Origin: Shimia aestuarii
GTDB lineage: Bacteria > Pseudomonadota > Alphaproteobacteria > Rhodobacterales > Rhodobacteraceae
Assembly (NCBI RefSeq): GCF_900114635.1
Contig: NZ_FOTQ01000001.1
Location: 1,426,001-1,490,000 of the forward strand
Direction of reading: 5' to 3'
DNA: 64,000 nt
The notes under the pieces were generated by a model. It searched no databases. It saw only the letters and a list, made by a program, of their open reading frames with translations, and had not been told where the DNA came from. Made by a program: the position numbers and the translations under genes. Position 1 is the stretch's first letter; each line of letters begins with the position of its first letter. Of this stretch, positions 8,492 to 16,890 are shown piece by piece.

Positions 8492-10285
8492 ATGACCCAG
8501 ACCAACGAACCAGAAACCAAAAAGCCCCTGTGGAAGCGCTATGTGCTCTGGGGTATGCCCATCGGTGGGGTCCTCGTGGCCTTTATCGCCGGGATCGTCT
8601 TCTGGGGTGGTTTCAACACCGCCATGGAAGCTACCAACACCAAGGATTTCTGCATCTCGTGCCACGAGATGGAGAACTTCGTATACCAGGAATACAAGGG
8701 CACGATTCACGATGTGAACCGCTCGGGTGTGGGCGCCGTTTGCTCGGATTGCCACGTGCCGAAAGACTGGACACACAAGATCATCCGCAAGATCAAGGCC
8801 TCCAAGGAAGTCTGGGGCAAGATCACCGGCAAGATCAACACACCCGAGAAATTCGACAAGCACCGCCTGCAACTCGCGATGAACGAATGGGAGCGGATGA
8901 AGAAGACCGACTCGGTTGAATGCCGCAACTGTCACCACTTCGACTCGATGCTGCCCGAGTTCCAGAAACCGCGTGCCCGTCAACAACACCTGAACGCCAT
9001 GACCGCCGGTCAGACCTGTATCGACTGTCACAAGGGCATTGCACACAGCGACCTGAGGGGCCGTGCGGACGAGGAGTATCTTGAAGCCCTCGAAGCGCCG
9101 AACCCGAAATTCGTGCGCGAAGTGCCGCAGAAATACCTCGACAGCCTTGCCAAGATCGAAGCCATCGAGGCAGAGGAAGCCGAAGCCAAGAAAGCTGCGG
9201 AAAAAGCTGCTCGTGACGCGGTTCAGGCCCAGATCGCCAGCGCGGTCGACGCGGCCCGTGCCGAGGAACAGGCCAAGGCTGCTGGTCAAGCAACCGAAGC
9301 CGATGCCGGTGACGCAGTTGGCGCAAACGTCGACTGGGCCTCTGTCAGTGGCGCCGACCTGACGTTGTTCTACCCCGGTCAGGCCTCGTTCGAATGGGTG
9401 CAGAACGGCAAAACCCACGGCGGCGCTCGTCCGCTGACCAAGGGTGGCGATCAGTGCACCACGTGCCACGCGGCAGAGCTTGAAACCATCGGCAACAAGG
9501 TCGTCGGCGGCGCCGGAGGCAAGGACGGCGAGCTTGAGCCGACCCCGATCCCCGGCAAGCCTGGCATCATCAATGCCACGGTTCAGGCGGCACATGACGG
9601 CGAGAATGTCTATTTCCGCCTGCAATGGGCCGACAATCCGCACGCCCCCGCACCCTTTGTGGACGGCGGCAAGATGGACCCGGACAACCAGGTGAAGGTG
9701 GCCATGATGATCACCGGCACCGGTATCGAGATGGGCGAGCAGGTTGGCTGCTGGGCGACCTGCCACGCAGACAACACCTACATGCCCGCCGATCCGGGTG
9801 CGGATGCCATCGCTTCAGCTGCCGAGATCGCCGCTCAGCTTCAGGCAACCGACACCATCACCAAGTACCTCGCAGAGTCCCGTACCGACATCGAGATCAA
9901 GGGACGTCGTGCGCCGCAGGGCGGTTGGGACAAGCTGAAGTCTGCGGAAGAACTTGACGCCTATCTCAACGATGGCACCTTCATGGACCTGATGCGTGTC
10001 TACGCCGACGGCAGCGCCACCAACGGCTACCTGCTCGAACGCCGGGTGCAGAACGAAGGCGAGATTGCCGCCTCTGCCAATCTGTCGGCCGGTATGTGGA
10101 CCGTTGTCTTCTCGCGGCCTCTGGCCGGGGGTGTGGGTGACGTGCCGCTCGAGGCAGGCAAGACCTACACTGTGGGCTTTGCCATCCACGACGACTTTGC
10201 CGCCGCACGCTTCCATCACGTGACGCTGAACACGACGATGGCGCTGGACAACGGCGAAGCACAGATCAACGTGGTTGGTCAGTAA
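8492..10285 (+). CDS. NapC/NirT tetraheme cytochrome fused to an ethylbenzene-dehydrogenase-type heme domain
   Basis: 597 aa. One membrane anchor at residues 17-40, then a NapC/NirT quinol-dehydrogenase domain with four CxxCH motifs (54-58, 84-88, 144-148, 176-180). Residues 215-270 are a charged Ala/Glu/Lys-rich probable coiled-coil linker. The C-terminal 310 residues carry a fifth motif CTTCH (322-326), a CX3CH variant (GCWATCH, 420-425), and features of the EB_dh / DMSO-reductase-gamma-like heme-binding fold (NVYFRLQWAD, GKTYTVGFAIHDDFAAARFHHVTL). NirT-type proteins move electrons from quinol to periplasmic reductases, so delivery to NirS is the likely role. Domain calls are by motif; the C-terminal half is the less certain part. 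Confidence 0.82.
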   Translation: MTQTNEPETKKPLWKRYVLWGMPIGGVLVAFIAGIVFWGGFNTAMEATNTKDFCISCHEMENFVYQEYKGTIHDVNRSGVGAVCSDCHVPKDWTHKIIRKIKASKEVWGKITGKINTPEKFDKHRLQLAMNEWERMKKTDSVECRNCHHFDSMLPEFQKPRARQQHLNAMTAGQTCIDCHKGIAHSDLRGRADEEYLEALEAPNPKFVREVPQKYLDSLAKIEAIEAEEAEAKKAAEKAARDAVQAQIASAVDAARAEEQAKAAGQATEADAGDAVGANVDWASVSGADLTLFYPGQASFEWVQNGKTHGGARPLTKGGDQCTTCHAAELETIGNKVVGGAGGKDGELEPTPIPGKPGIINATVQAAHDGENVYFRLQWADNPHAPAPFVDGGKMDPDNQVKVAMMITGTGIEMGEQVGCWATCHADNTYMPADPGADAIASAAEIAAQLQATDTITKYLAESRTDIEIKGRRAPQGGWDKLKSAEELDAYLNDGTFMDLMRVYADGSATNGYLLERRVQNEGEIAASANLSAGMWTVVFSRPLAGGVGDVPLEAGKTYTVGFAIHDDFAAARFHHVTLNTTMALDNGEAQINVVGQ

Positions 10286-10294
10286 ACAAACGGA

Positions 10295-10328
10295 CGGTGG
10301 CCGGGGATTTCCCGGCCACCGCTTTTTT
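10295..10328 (+). terminator. Rho-independent terminator after the NirT-like gene
   Basis: An 11-bp perfect stem (CGGTGGCCGGG / CCCGGCCACCG) with a 5-base loop and then CTTTTTTGG. It sits between the NirT-like gene and the cupredoxin gene, whose ribosome binding site begins directly after it. Confidence 0.88.
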
Positions 10329-10344
10329 GGTAAGGAGTGGACCC

Positions 10345-10761
10345 ATGCGTATATCCAGATTTCTCTCCCCTGCCCTGCTGTCGCTCGCGGCAGCTTTTCC
10401 CGTTTTGGCGGGTGACGACGACAAGGCCGCGATCTGCGCCGAAGCCGAGGAACGCTATGTCGAGATGTTCGGCGCACCCTCGTCCGAGGCCGAAGGCGTG
10501 ACGGTCGTGACCATGTACAAATACAACTTCTGCCCAGCCGAAATCACCGTGCCCGTTGGCACCACAGTGCGCTGGGTGAACGTTGACAAACGCACGAGCC
10601 ACAGCGTTCTTTCGCCCGATGCCAGCATGCCCGAATCCGACCGCGCCTTCCCCGAAGAGCATGTCGAATTCACCTTCCTTGAACCGGTCGATGCCCAGAC
10701 ACTCTGTGGCCCGCATTGGGAAACCCAGAACATGATCGGAATGGTCAAGGTTCAGGAGTGA
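10345..10761 (+). CDS. Periplasmic plastocyanin/pseudoazurin-like cupredoxin
   Basis: 138 aa from ATG 10345 after TAAGGAG. Signal peptide at residues 1-22 (LLSLAAAFPVLAG). Type 1 copper ligands are visible: H86 in TSHSVL, C121 and H124 in LCGPH, and a Met in NMIGMVKV (M130 or M133). The Cys-to-Met loop is longer than in pseudoazurin, where GM follows the Cys by 7-8 residues. Two extra cysteines (C31, C63) could form a disulfide. Likely a soluble electron donor to NirS or NorC, given its position between nirT and nirE. Not assignable to a named cupredoxin from sequence alone. Confidence 0.85.
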   Translation: MRISRFLSPALLSLAAAFPVLAGDDDKAAICAEAEERYVEMFGAPSSEAEGVTVVTMYKYNFCPAEITVPVGTTVRWVNVDKRTSHSVLSPDASMPESDRAFPEEHVEFTFLEPVDAQTLCGPHWETQNMIGMVKVQE

Positions 10762-11351
10762 ACCCGCCGTTGTCCTGAAAATCAGGAAGGTCGACCTTCG
10801 CGAGCCTCTAGCCGGAAGTGCTGCATGGTCCGACACTGCTTTTGGCACATTCAGCGGAGCCGAGAAGGGCCGCAGTGTACCGAAAGTGCCCCGCTTGCAA
10901 TAGCGCATCGCTGGGCCGTGGCGCAGCGGACCAACATTTGAAGGACAGCACTTTATGCCCGCAAAACCCGAATACCCACACAGTCGTGCGTCAAACTCGG
11001 CCAAATCGCTGCGCCGGGGGACGGCCCAGAGATGCGCGGCGCCCTCGGCTTGATTCCGCGCGGGGCGAACGGTCGTTCTGTCCGGCGAGCGGACGTAAAC
11101 CCCTGAGAGAACTGTGTGCCAAAAACGGTCGTTTATGCCACCAACACGAATAGCCAGCACTTACTCAACACGCAACATCGGTCAAGAAGGCTCGAAGCAA
11201 TCACCAAGTGACTCTGATCGAAATCCTGTTTCGATCACGCTTTGACCCCAAAAACCTCTATCTCTAATAGATATTTATCAGCCGCATCTATTTCGCCCTG
11301 CCTTAACTTTTGTCAAGGAAGCGCGGGCGCCCAGGGGCCAATCTCGGGCCC
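10762..11351. other. 590-bp intergenic region with several inverted repeats, no convincing gene
   Basis: No open frame here has a credible start, ribosome site or protein character. It contains a small hairpin CCTGA-AAA-TCAGG at 10774-10786, the perfect palindrome GAAGGTCGACCTTC at 10786-10799, a GTCCG-GCGAG-CGGAC hairpin at 11080-11094, and a 9-bp perfect stem TGATCGAAA / TTTCGATCA at 11215-11237. The last 90 bases turn AT-rich and hold the nirE-side NNR box. The middle part has a base composition like degraded coding or repeat DNA. Confidence 0.6.
11303..11316 (+). promoter_or_regulatory. NNR/DNR-type box before the nirE operon
   Basis: TTAACTTTTGTCAA, the same 14-bp motif as at norC and nirS. 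It is 143 bases before the nirE ATG but only 43 bases before the ATG of a 34-codon leader frame that overlaps nirE, so it probably drives a leader transcript continuing into nirE-C-F-DL-G-H-J-N. Confidence 0.78.
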
Positions 11352-11456
11352 ATGAAACGCCAGGATTCCCAAGCCAGAATTTTCTCTTCCGGTACCGTTT
11401 ACGGTGCGGAGTCCGGGCCTGTCCGCATCCACACCAACAAGCGAGATTTCCCATGA
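11352..11456 (+). CDS. Possible 34-codon leader peptide coupled to nirE
   Basis: An open frame from ATG 11352 (MKRQDSQARIFSS...) ends in a TGA whose first bases overlap the nirE ATG as ATGA. The nirE start itself has only a weak upstream GCGAG, so translation arriving from this frame could drive nirE. There is no strong Shine-Dalgarno before the leader either, and the peptide resembles nothing recognised. The exact ATGA overlap and lack of stops are the only support; chance is possible. Confidence 0.35.
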   Translation: MKRQDSQARIFSSGTVYGAESGPVRIHTNKRDFP

Positions 11457-12220
11457 CCGGTAAAGTGTTCCTGATTGGAGCCGGCCCAGGCGACCCCGAG
11501 CTGATGACCCTGCGCGCCCTGCGTATGCTGAAAGAGGCCGACGTTGTGGTCTACGACCGGCTTGTCTCCGACGAAATCATGGAGCTTTGCCCCGAGGGCG
11601 CAGAGCTGATCGCGGTCGGTAAATGCCCCAAGAATCATCTCGTCCCGCAAGACCGGATCAATGAAATCCTGTGGGAACAGGCAGCGATGGGGCGCAAGGT
11701 GGCGCGACTCAAGGGCGGTGATCCAATGATCTTTGGTCGTGGCTCGGAAGAGGCCGCCTATCTCATGGATCGCAATATCGAGATCGAATACGCCCCCGGC
11801 ATCACTGCCGCACAGGGCGCAAGCTGTTCGACAGGCGTGCCGCTGACCCATCGCGGGCTGGCCACGGGCGTTCAGTATGTTACCGGGCACCGTCAGGCGG
11901 ACAAGGTGCTTGATCTTGACTGGAAACGTCTGGCGGACCCGGACACGACGCTGGTCGTCTACATGGGTGTTGCCAATATCGGCCAGATCGCCGTAGGCCT
12001 GATGACAGAGGGTCTCAAACCCTCGACCCCGGTCATGGCGATCTCACGTGCCACGGCGGCAAACGAAGAACGCATGGTTTCGACCCTTGGCACCATCGCG
12101 CAGGATTGCCGCGATGCCGGTCTGAAGCCCCCCACTCTCTTTATCATCGGCAAGGTCGTCTCGCTTTATGCCTCCAAACCGCAAGACCTGCCCGTCGAAG
12201 CGGTGAGCGCAAATGGATAG
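11453..12220 (+). CDS. nirE: NirE, uroporphyrinogen-III C-methyltransferase
   Basis: 255 aa, single-domain SUMT. It has the N-terminal GAGPGDPELMTLRA motif, the ARLKGGDPMIFGRG segment, the PGITAAQGA region and the VVYMG strand, all typical of CobA-type methyltransferases. It methylates uroporphyrinogen III at C2 and C7 using SAM to give precorrin-2, the first dedicated step toward heme d1. First full gene of the d1 operon; nirC begins 8 bases before its end. Confidence 0.93.
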   Translation: MTGKVFLIGAGPGDPELMTLRALRMLKEADVVVYDRLVSDEIMELCPEGAELIAVGKCPKNHLVPQDRINEILWEQAAMGRKVARLKGGDPMIFGRGSEEAAYLMDRNIEIEYAPGITAAQGASCSTGVPLTHRGLATGVQYVTGHRQADKVLDLDWKRLADPDTTLVVYMGVANIGQIAVGLMTEGLKPSTPVMAISRATAANEERMVSTLGTIAQDCRDAGLKPPTLFIIGKVVSLYASKPQDLPVEAVSANG

Positions 12221-12593
12221 GTTTGAAAAAGCATATCGCGACCCGATCCCGCGCCCACCCCGGCGGCGGCGCAACGCCCTGACAGGCAATGCAGTCTTCA
12301 CTGGGGCGCTCTTTCTGGCAACCATGGCGCTGGCCACGGACGCGATCGACCCGGACGCACTCAAGCGACTGGTGGTTCAGGATTGCGGCTCTTGCCACGG
12401 GTTGACGCTCAAGGGTGGGCTGGGTCCCGACCTGCGCCCCGAAACCATCGAACATTACGACGTCGAGGTGCTCAGGGACGTGATCCTTGACGGTATCCCT
12501 GACACCCCCATGCCCCCCTGGCGCCCGCTGATGAGCGAGGCAGAAGCCGAATGGGTGGCCCGTTACCTGCTTTCCCCGGAGGACATGCAATGA
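12213..12593 (+). CDS. nirC: NirC, small periplasmic cytochrome c
   Basis: 126 aa. An N-terminal arginine-rich stretch (PRPPRRRRNALTG) precedes a hydrophobic export segment (residues 27-42). One heme site, CGSCH, occurs near residues 58-62, with a likely Met ligand in DTPMPPW. NirC cytochromes donate electrons to NirS or act in d1 maturation. The ATG lies inside the 3' end of nirE, and the gene overlaps nirF as ATGA. The charged N-terminus is unusually long for a Sec signal peptide. Confidence 0.87.
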   Translation: MDRFEKAYRDPIPRPPRRRRNALTGNAVFTGALFLATMALATDAIDPDALKRLVVQDCGSCHGLTLKGGLGPDLRPETIEHYDVEVLRDVILDGIPDTPMPPWRPLMSEAEAEWVARYLLSPEDMQ

Positions 12594-13735
12594 AATCGCT
12601 TGGCCTGACGCTGGCAGCGGCGCTTTTTGCGACGACTGCGTTTGGTGAACCCACTGCGACGGGGGATCTCGGTCTGGTGATCGAGCGGGCAAAAGGCTCG
12701 GTCCTTCTGGTAGACCAGTCCGAACGCGCCGCGCTGGCACGGATCGAGGGGCTGGGCGATCTCAGCCACGCGTCGCTGGTCTATTCGCCGGACGAACGCT
12801 TTGCCTATGTGTTTGGCCGTGACGGTGGCCTGACCAAGGTCGATATCGTCACCCGCGAGATTGCAAATCGCGTGGTACAGGCCGGAAACGCGATCGGCGG
12901 CGCGATTTCGGATGACGGAACCCTCGTGGCCGTCTCCAACTATGAGCCCGGCGGTGTGCGCATCTTTGATGCTGACACGTTGGAAATGGTTGCCGACATC
13001 CCGACCGACAGCAAGACCATCGGCCTTGTCGATGCGCCCGGCCGTCGCTTTGTGTTTACCATGTGGGATACGGGCGAGACATGGATTGCCGATCTGTCCT
13101 CGGGCGATCTCGACATCACCAAGATCTCCGACATGGGCGACCGTCCCTATGACGCGCTGATAACTGCCAATGGCCGCACCTATATCACCGGCCTTTTTGG
13201 CGAAGACGGGCTGACCGCGCTGGACCTGTGGGACGAGAACCCCCAACCGATCCGCGTGCTGCCCAATTATGGGCGCGGCCAAAAGGAAATGCCGGTCTAC
13301 AAGATGCCCCACCTCGAAGGCTGGGCGCATACTGGCAACGAATTTGTCCTGCCCGCCGTGGGTCACCACGAGGTTCTGTGGATCAATTCCGATACGCTGG
13401 AGGAAAGCGGACGCACCCAGACCTATGGCCAGCCGGTCTTTGCCATGGCGCGCCCCGACGGGCGGCATGTCTGGGTGAACTTTGCCCATCCGCTCAACGA
13501 CACGATCCAAGTGATCGACACGGTAAGCAAGAAAATCATCCACGAGTTCAAACCCGGCCCCGCGGTGCTGCACATGGAGTTCACGCCGCGCGGCAACGAG
13601 GTCTGGATCAGTGTCCGCGATGCCGGGAAGGTCATGATCTACGACACGCACAGCTTTGAAAAGCTGCGCGAGATTGACGCCGACAGCCCCTCTGGCATCT
13701 TTTTCACAGCGCGCGCGCACAGGACGGGACTGTAA
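12590..13735 (+). CDS. nirF: NirF, heme d1 biosynthesis propeller protein
   Basis: 381 aa from the ATG at 12590 that overlaps the nirC stop (ATGA). A signal peptide (MKSLGLTLAAALFATTAFG) precedes a d1-type eight-bladed propeller related to NirS and NirN but without a heme c motif. NirF is a periplasmic dehydrogenase-like protein that oxidises the propionate side groups during late heme d1 synthesis. Motifs shared with NirS/NirN include the PTDSKTIGLVDAPGRRFVF region and the HPLNDTIQVIDT segment. Part of a tightly packed operon with nirDL three bases downstream. Confidence 0.92.
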   Translation: MKSLGLTLAAALFATTAFGEPTATGDLGLVIERAKGSVLLVDQSERAALARIEGLGDLSHASLVYSPDERFAYVFGRDGGLTKVDIVTREIANRVVQAGNAIGGAISDDGTLVAVSNYEPGGVRIFDADTLEMVADIPTDSKTIGLVDAPGRRFVFTMWDTGETWIADLSSGDLDITKISDMGDRPYDALITANGRTYITGLFGEDGLTALDLWDENPQPIRVLPNYGRGQKEMPVYKMPHLEGWAHTGNEFVLPAVGHHEVLWINSDTLEESGRTQTYGQPVFAMARPDGRHVWVNFAHPLNDTIQVIDTVSKKIIHEFKPGPAVLHMEFTPRGNEVWISVRDAGKVMIYDTHSFEKLREIDADSPSGIFFTARAHRTGL

Positions 13736-13738
13736 GCC

Positions 13739-14740
13739 ATGAAGATCGTTGCCGACCCAATTGACCGCCTGTTGCTGGATGATTTCCAGCGTAATTTCCC
13801 GATCACCGCGCGCCCCTTTGCCGAGCTGGCCAAGGCGCTGGAGATTACCGAGGACGACGTGCTCGACCGCCTGTCGAAGATGCAGAATAGCGGACGGATT
13901 ACGCGGGTCGGCGCGACCTGCGCGCCCAACACCGTGTCGGCCAGCACACTGGCCGCCGTGGCGGCACCGGATGAGCGGATCGAAGAGGTTGCCGCGATCA
14001 TCGGACAGGAGCCTGGTGTGAACCACTCCTACGAGCGTGAAGATGAATGGAACCTGTGGTTCGTTGCCACCGGACCTGACCGCGCCCATGTGGATGCGTC
14101 GCTGGCGCGGATCGAGGAACGTACCGGCCTGCGTGTTCTGGCTCTGCGCCTCGTGCGGCCCTTCAATGTCGACCTCGGCTTCCGCCTCAATGGTGGCGAG
14201 GGGACACGCGGCGCACCTCCCGCTGCAAAACAGGCCGATTGTTCCGCGCTGCGCCCGGGTGATCAGGACATCCTGCAACTTCTGACCAAAGGCATGCCGA
14301 TCGTGGCTCAGCCCTATGCCGCCCTTGCCGAGACGCTGAATCGCAGCGAGGCCAGCGTGCTTGAACGCGTTGATCGACTGGTGGACTCTGGCATCATTGC
14401 CCGACTTGGCGTGATCGTGCGGCACCGCGCGCTGGGATGGCGCAGCAACGCCATGGTGGTCTGGGACCTGTCACCAGACCAGATAACGGTGGCCGGCCCG
14501 AAACTGGCTGCGCAGCCGGGCATTACTCTGTGTTATGAACGCACCCCCGTCGAAGGTGTCTGGCCCTATCGCCTTTATTCCATGATCCATGCCCGCAGCC
14601 GGGGCGAAGCGCTGGAAGCTTTGGAAAACGCTGCCAAACTGCCCGAACTGCAAGGGGTACGGCATCAGGCGCTGTTTTCCACCCGCTGTTTCAAACAGAC
14701 CGGCGCGATGATCACCGCCCCCAAGGAGAGCGCAGCATGA
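13739..14740 (+). CDS. nirD: NirDL, fused siroheme decarboxylase subunits
   Basis: 333 aa made of two Lrp/AsnC-like halves, roughly 1-160 (NirD-like) and 165-333 (NirL-like), each with an N-terminal winged helix (PITARPFAELAKAL; PIVAQPYAALAETL) and an RAM-like C-terminal half with conserved His/Tyr (NHSYEREDEWNLWF; LCYERTPVEGVWPY). In many denitrifiers nirD and nirL are separate genes; here they are one frame. With NirG and NirH it decarboxylates siroheme to didecarboxysiroheme. Overlaps nirG as ATGA. Confidence 0.9.
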   Translation: MKIVADPIDRLLLDDFQRNFPITARPFAELAKALEITEDDVLDRLSKMQNSGRITRVGATCAPNTVSASTLAAVAAPDERIEEVAAIIGQEPGVNHSYEREDEWNLWFVATGPDRAHVDASLARIEERTGLRVLALRLVRPFNVDLGFRLNGGEGTRGAPPAAKQADCSALRPGDQDILQLLTKGMPIVAQPYAALAETLNRSEASVLERVDRLVDSGIIARLGVIVRHRALGWRSNAMVVWDLSPDQITVAGPKLAAQPGITLCYERTPVEGVWPYRLYSMIHARSRGEALEALENAAKLPELQGVRHQALFSTRCFKQTGAMITAPKESAA

Positions 14741-15189
14741 GCGAGCTTGACCAGCTGGACCGCGACCTGATCAACCGGTTGCAGGATGATCTGTCGCTGG
14801 ACCATCACCCCTTCAAGGTTTTGGCCAAAGAGTTCGGGATCACCGAAGAAGAAGTTCTTACCCGCATTCGTCAATTGCGTGCCGATGGTGTTCTGACCCG
14901 GTTTGGCCCGTTCTTTGATGCCCATGCAATGGGCGGCGACTTTTGCCTGTGCGCCATGGCGATCCCGGAAGAAGACTTTGAAACCGTGCTAACCAAAGTC
15001 AATGCGCGCCCCGAGGTTGCGCATAATTATGAACGTACGCATCGGTTGAACATGTGGTTCGTGCTGGCTTGTGAAACGCCAGAAGCGATCGGACAGGTGG
15101 CCGAAGCAATAGAACAGGACACTGGGTACAAGGTACTCCAGTTTCCCAAGCTTCAGGAATTCTACATCGGGTTTCGGGTTGCCGCATGA
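14737..15189 (+). CDS. nirG: NirG, siroheme decarboxylase subunit
   Basis: 150 aa, a single AsnC/Lrp-like unit with an N-terminal helix-turn-helix relic (HHPFKVLAKEFGITEEEVLTR) and the conserved AHNYERTHRLNMWFV segment. It is a paralogue of the two halves of NirDL and of NirH and acts with them in siroheme decarboxylation, not in transcription. Overlaps the preceding and following genes as ATGA. Confidence 0.9.
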   Translation: MSELDQLDRDLINRLQDDLSLDHHPFKVLAKEFGITEEEVLTRIRQLRADGVLTRFGPFFDAHAMGGDFCLCAMAIPEEDFETVLTKVNARPEVAHNYERTHRLNMWFVLACETPEAIGQVAEAIEQDTGYKVLQFPKLQEFYIGFRVAA

Positions 15190-15674
15190 CACTTGACGCT
15201 ACAGACCGCCGCATCGTTGAAGCCCTTCAAGGGGGGCTGCCGCTTGTCCCGGCGCCTTATGCCAAGGTGGCCTCGGAGCTCGCCATTCCCGAAGGCGAGC
15301 TGACCAAACGCCTGCAGGCGATGAAAGACAGCGGTGTGATCCGCCGGATTGCCGCCGCCCCGAACCACTACAAGCTGGGCATGACCGCCAATGGCATGAC
15401 CGTCTGGGATGTCCAAGATGATCGTCTGGCCGAACTTGGCGCACAGATCGGTGCCCTGCCCTTTGTCACCCATTGCTACGAGCGTCCGCGCGCGCTTCCT
15501 GACTGGCCCTATAACCTGTTTGCCATGGTGCACGGGTCTTCCAAGGACGAGGTCGAGGAAAAACGCCAGCAGATCGTGACCCTCCTCGGCGACGCGCTGC
15601 GGGGCTGTGACACGCTCTATTCCACCCGGATTCTGAAAAAGACGGGGCTTCGGCTTCGCAAGAAAGGGGACTGA
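15186..15674 (+). CDS. nirH: NirH, siroheme decarboxylase subunit
   Basis: 162 aa, of the same AsnC/Lrp-like fold as NirDL and NirG, with [17 protein letters not shown] near the N-terminus and the siroheme-binding-type segment [18 protein letters not shown]. It starts in an ATGA overlap with nirG and ends 1 base before nirJ, so the four decarboxylase units are translated as a block. Confidence 0.9.
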   Translation: MTLDATDRRIVEALQGGLPLVPAPYAKVASELAIPEGELTKRLQAMKDSGVIRRIAAAPNHYKLGMTANGMTVWDVQDDRLAELGAQIGALPFVTHCYERPRALPDWPYNLFAMVHGSSKDEVEEKRQQIVTLLGDALRGCDTLYSTRILKKTGLRLRKKGD

Positions 15675-15675
15675 C

Positions 15676-16890
15676 ATGTTCCGCCTTACCGAATACATGC
15701 ACCAGCTGGTCAAGCCGACACCCGCGCGGCACCGCAACCCGGACCGCGCCGTGAAACCGGTGGTGATCTGGAACCTGACCCGGCGCTGCAATCTCAAATG
15801 CCGTCATTGCTACACTGTGTCGGCGGACGTGAATTTCCCCGGCGAATTGTCCGAGAAACAGGCGTTCGATACGCTTGAGGATCTGGGTCAGTTCAAGGTC
15901 CCGGCGATTATCCTGTCAGGTGGCGAGCCGCTGGACAGCCCCTATCTTTTCCCGCTGGCGGAACGGGCGCGCAAGCTGACCCGCGTGCTGGCGTTGTCGA
16001 CCAACGGCACCAAGATTCACGGCGAAACCGCCGACCGCGTGGCCGAGATCGGTTTCAACTATGTCGGCATCTCCATCGACGGGATCGGCGCGACCAATGA
16101 CTGGTTCCGCGGTGTCGATGGCGCGTTTGACGATGCCGTGCGTGGCGTGCGCGAGCTCAAGAAACGCGATGTGCGCGTTGGACTGCGCTTTTGCCTGACC
16201 GAAGGCACACAGCACCACCTGCCCGATCTTCTCAAGCTTTGCGACGACGAAGGCGTGGACAAGTTTTACCTCAGCCACCTTGTCTATGCCGGGCGCGGCG
16301 ACAAGAACCGGGGCGAGGATGCGCATCACCTGATGACCCGCAAGGGCATGGACCTGTTGCTGGAACGGGCTTGGGAATCTGCCAATGGCGGGCGGGAACT
16401 GGATATCGTCACCGGCAACAACGACGCCGACGCGGGCTATTTCCTGCAATGGGCAGCAGAGCGGTTCGACGCCGACAAGGTCGCCCATCTGCGCGACCAC
16501 CTCGTGGCCTGGGGCGGCAACAGCTCTGGCCTTGGCGTGGCCAATATCGATTTCCTAGGCAAGGTGCATCCTGACACCTACTGGTCGGATTATTCCGTCG
16601 GCAACGTTAAGACGACGCCGTTTTCCGAGCTTTGGACTGGTGACGATCCGATGCTGGCCACCCTGCGCACCCGGCCGCGCCCCCTAAAGGGCCGTTGCGG
16701 CGCCTGCGCGATCAAGGATGTCTGTGGCGGCAACACCCGCATCCGCGCATTGCAGGTTACGGGCGATCCGTGGGCCGAAGATCCGGCCTGCTACCTGACA
16801 AATTCCGAGATCGGTGTCGATGAGGCCGAACGGCTGAGCGTCACCCCGTTTCGAGGCAAGAAACATGACCCGCAACACCAGTTCTTCTGA
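15676..16890 (+). CDS. nirJ: NirJ, radical SAM heme d1 synthase component
   Basis: 404 aa. The radical SAM cluster CNLKCRHC occurs at residues 38-45, followed by [12 protein letters not shown]. The C-terminal SPASM/twitch region has [12 protein letters not shown] and a further Cys in DPACYLT for auxiliary clusters. NirJ replaces two propionate groups of didecarboxysiroheme with oxo groups. The 3' end overlaps the likely nirN start by 26 bases. Confidence 0.94.
   Translation: MFRLTEYMHQLVKPTPARHRNPDRAVKPVVIWNLTRRCNLKCRHCYTVSADVNFPGELSEKQAFDTLEDLGQFKVPAIILSGGEPLDSPYLFPLAERARKLTRVLALSTNGTKIHGETADRVAEIGFNYVGISIDGIGATNDWFRGVDGAFDDAVRGVRELKKRDVRVGLRFCLTEGTQHHLPDLLKLCDDEGVDKFYLSHLVYAGRGDKNRGEDAHHLMTRKGMDLLLERAWESANGGRELDIVTGNNDADAGYFLQWAAERFDADKVAHLRDHLVAWGGNSSGLGVANIDFLGKVHPDTYWSDYSVGNVKTTPFSELWTGDDPMLATLRTRPRPLKGRCGACAIKDVCGGNTRIRALQVTGDPWAEDPACYLTNSEIGVDEAERLSVTPFRGKKHDPQHQFF

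Noticed and set aside
10279-11160. Minus-strand frame of 293 codons over the cupredoxin gene and the following gap
   Set aside because: Half is antisense to the cupredoxin gene and the rest has no ribosome site, signal or motif; it was kept as a non-coding region.
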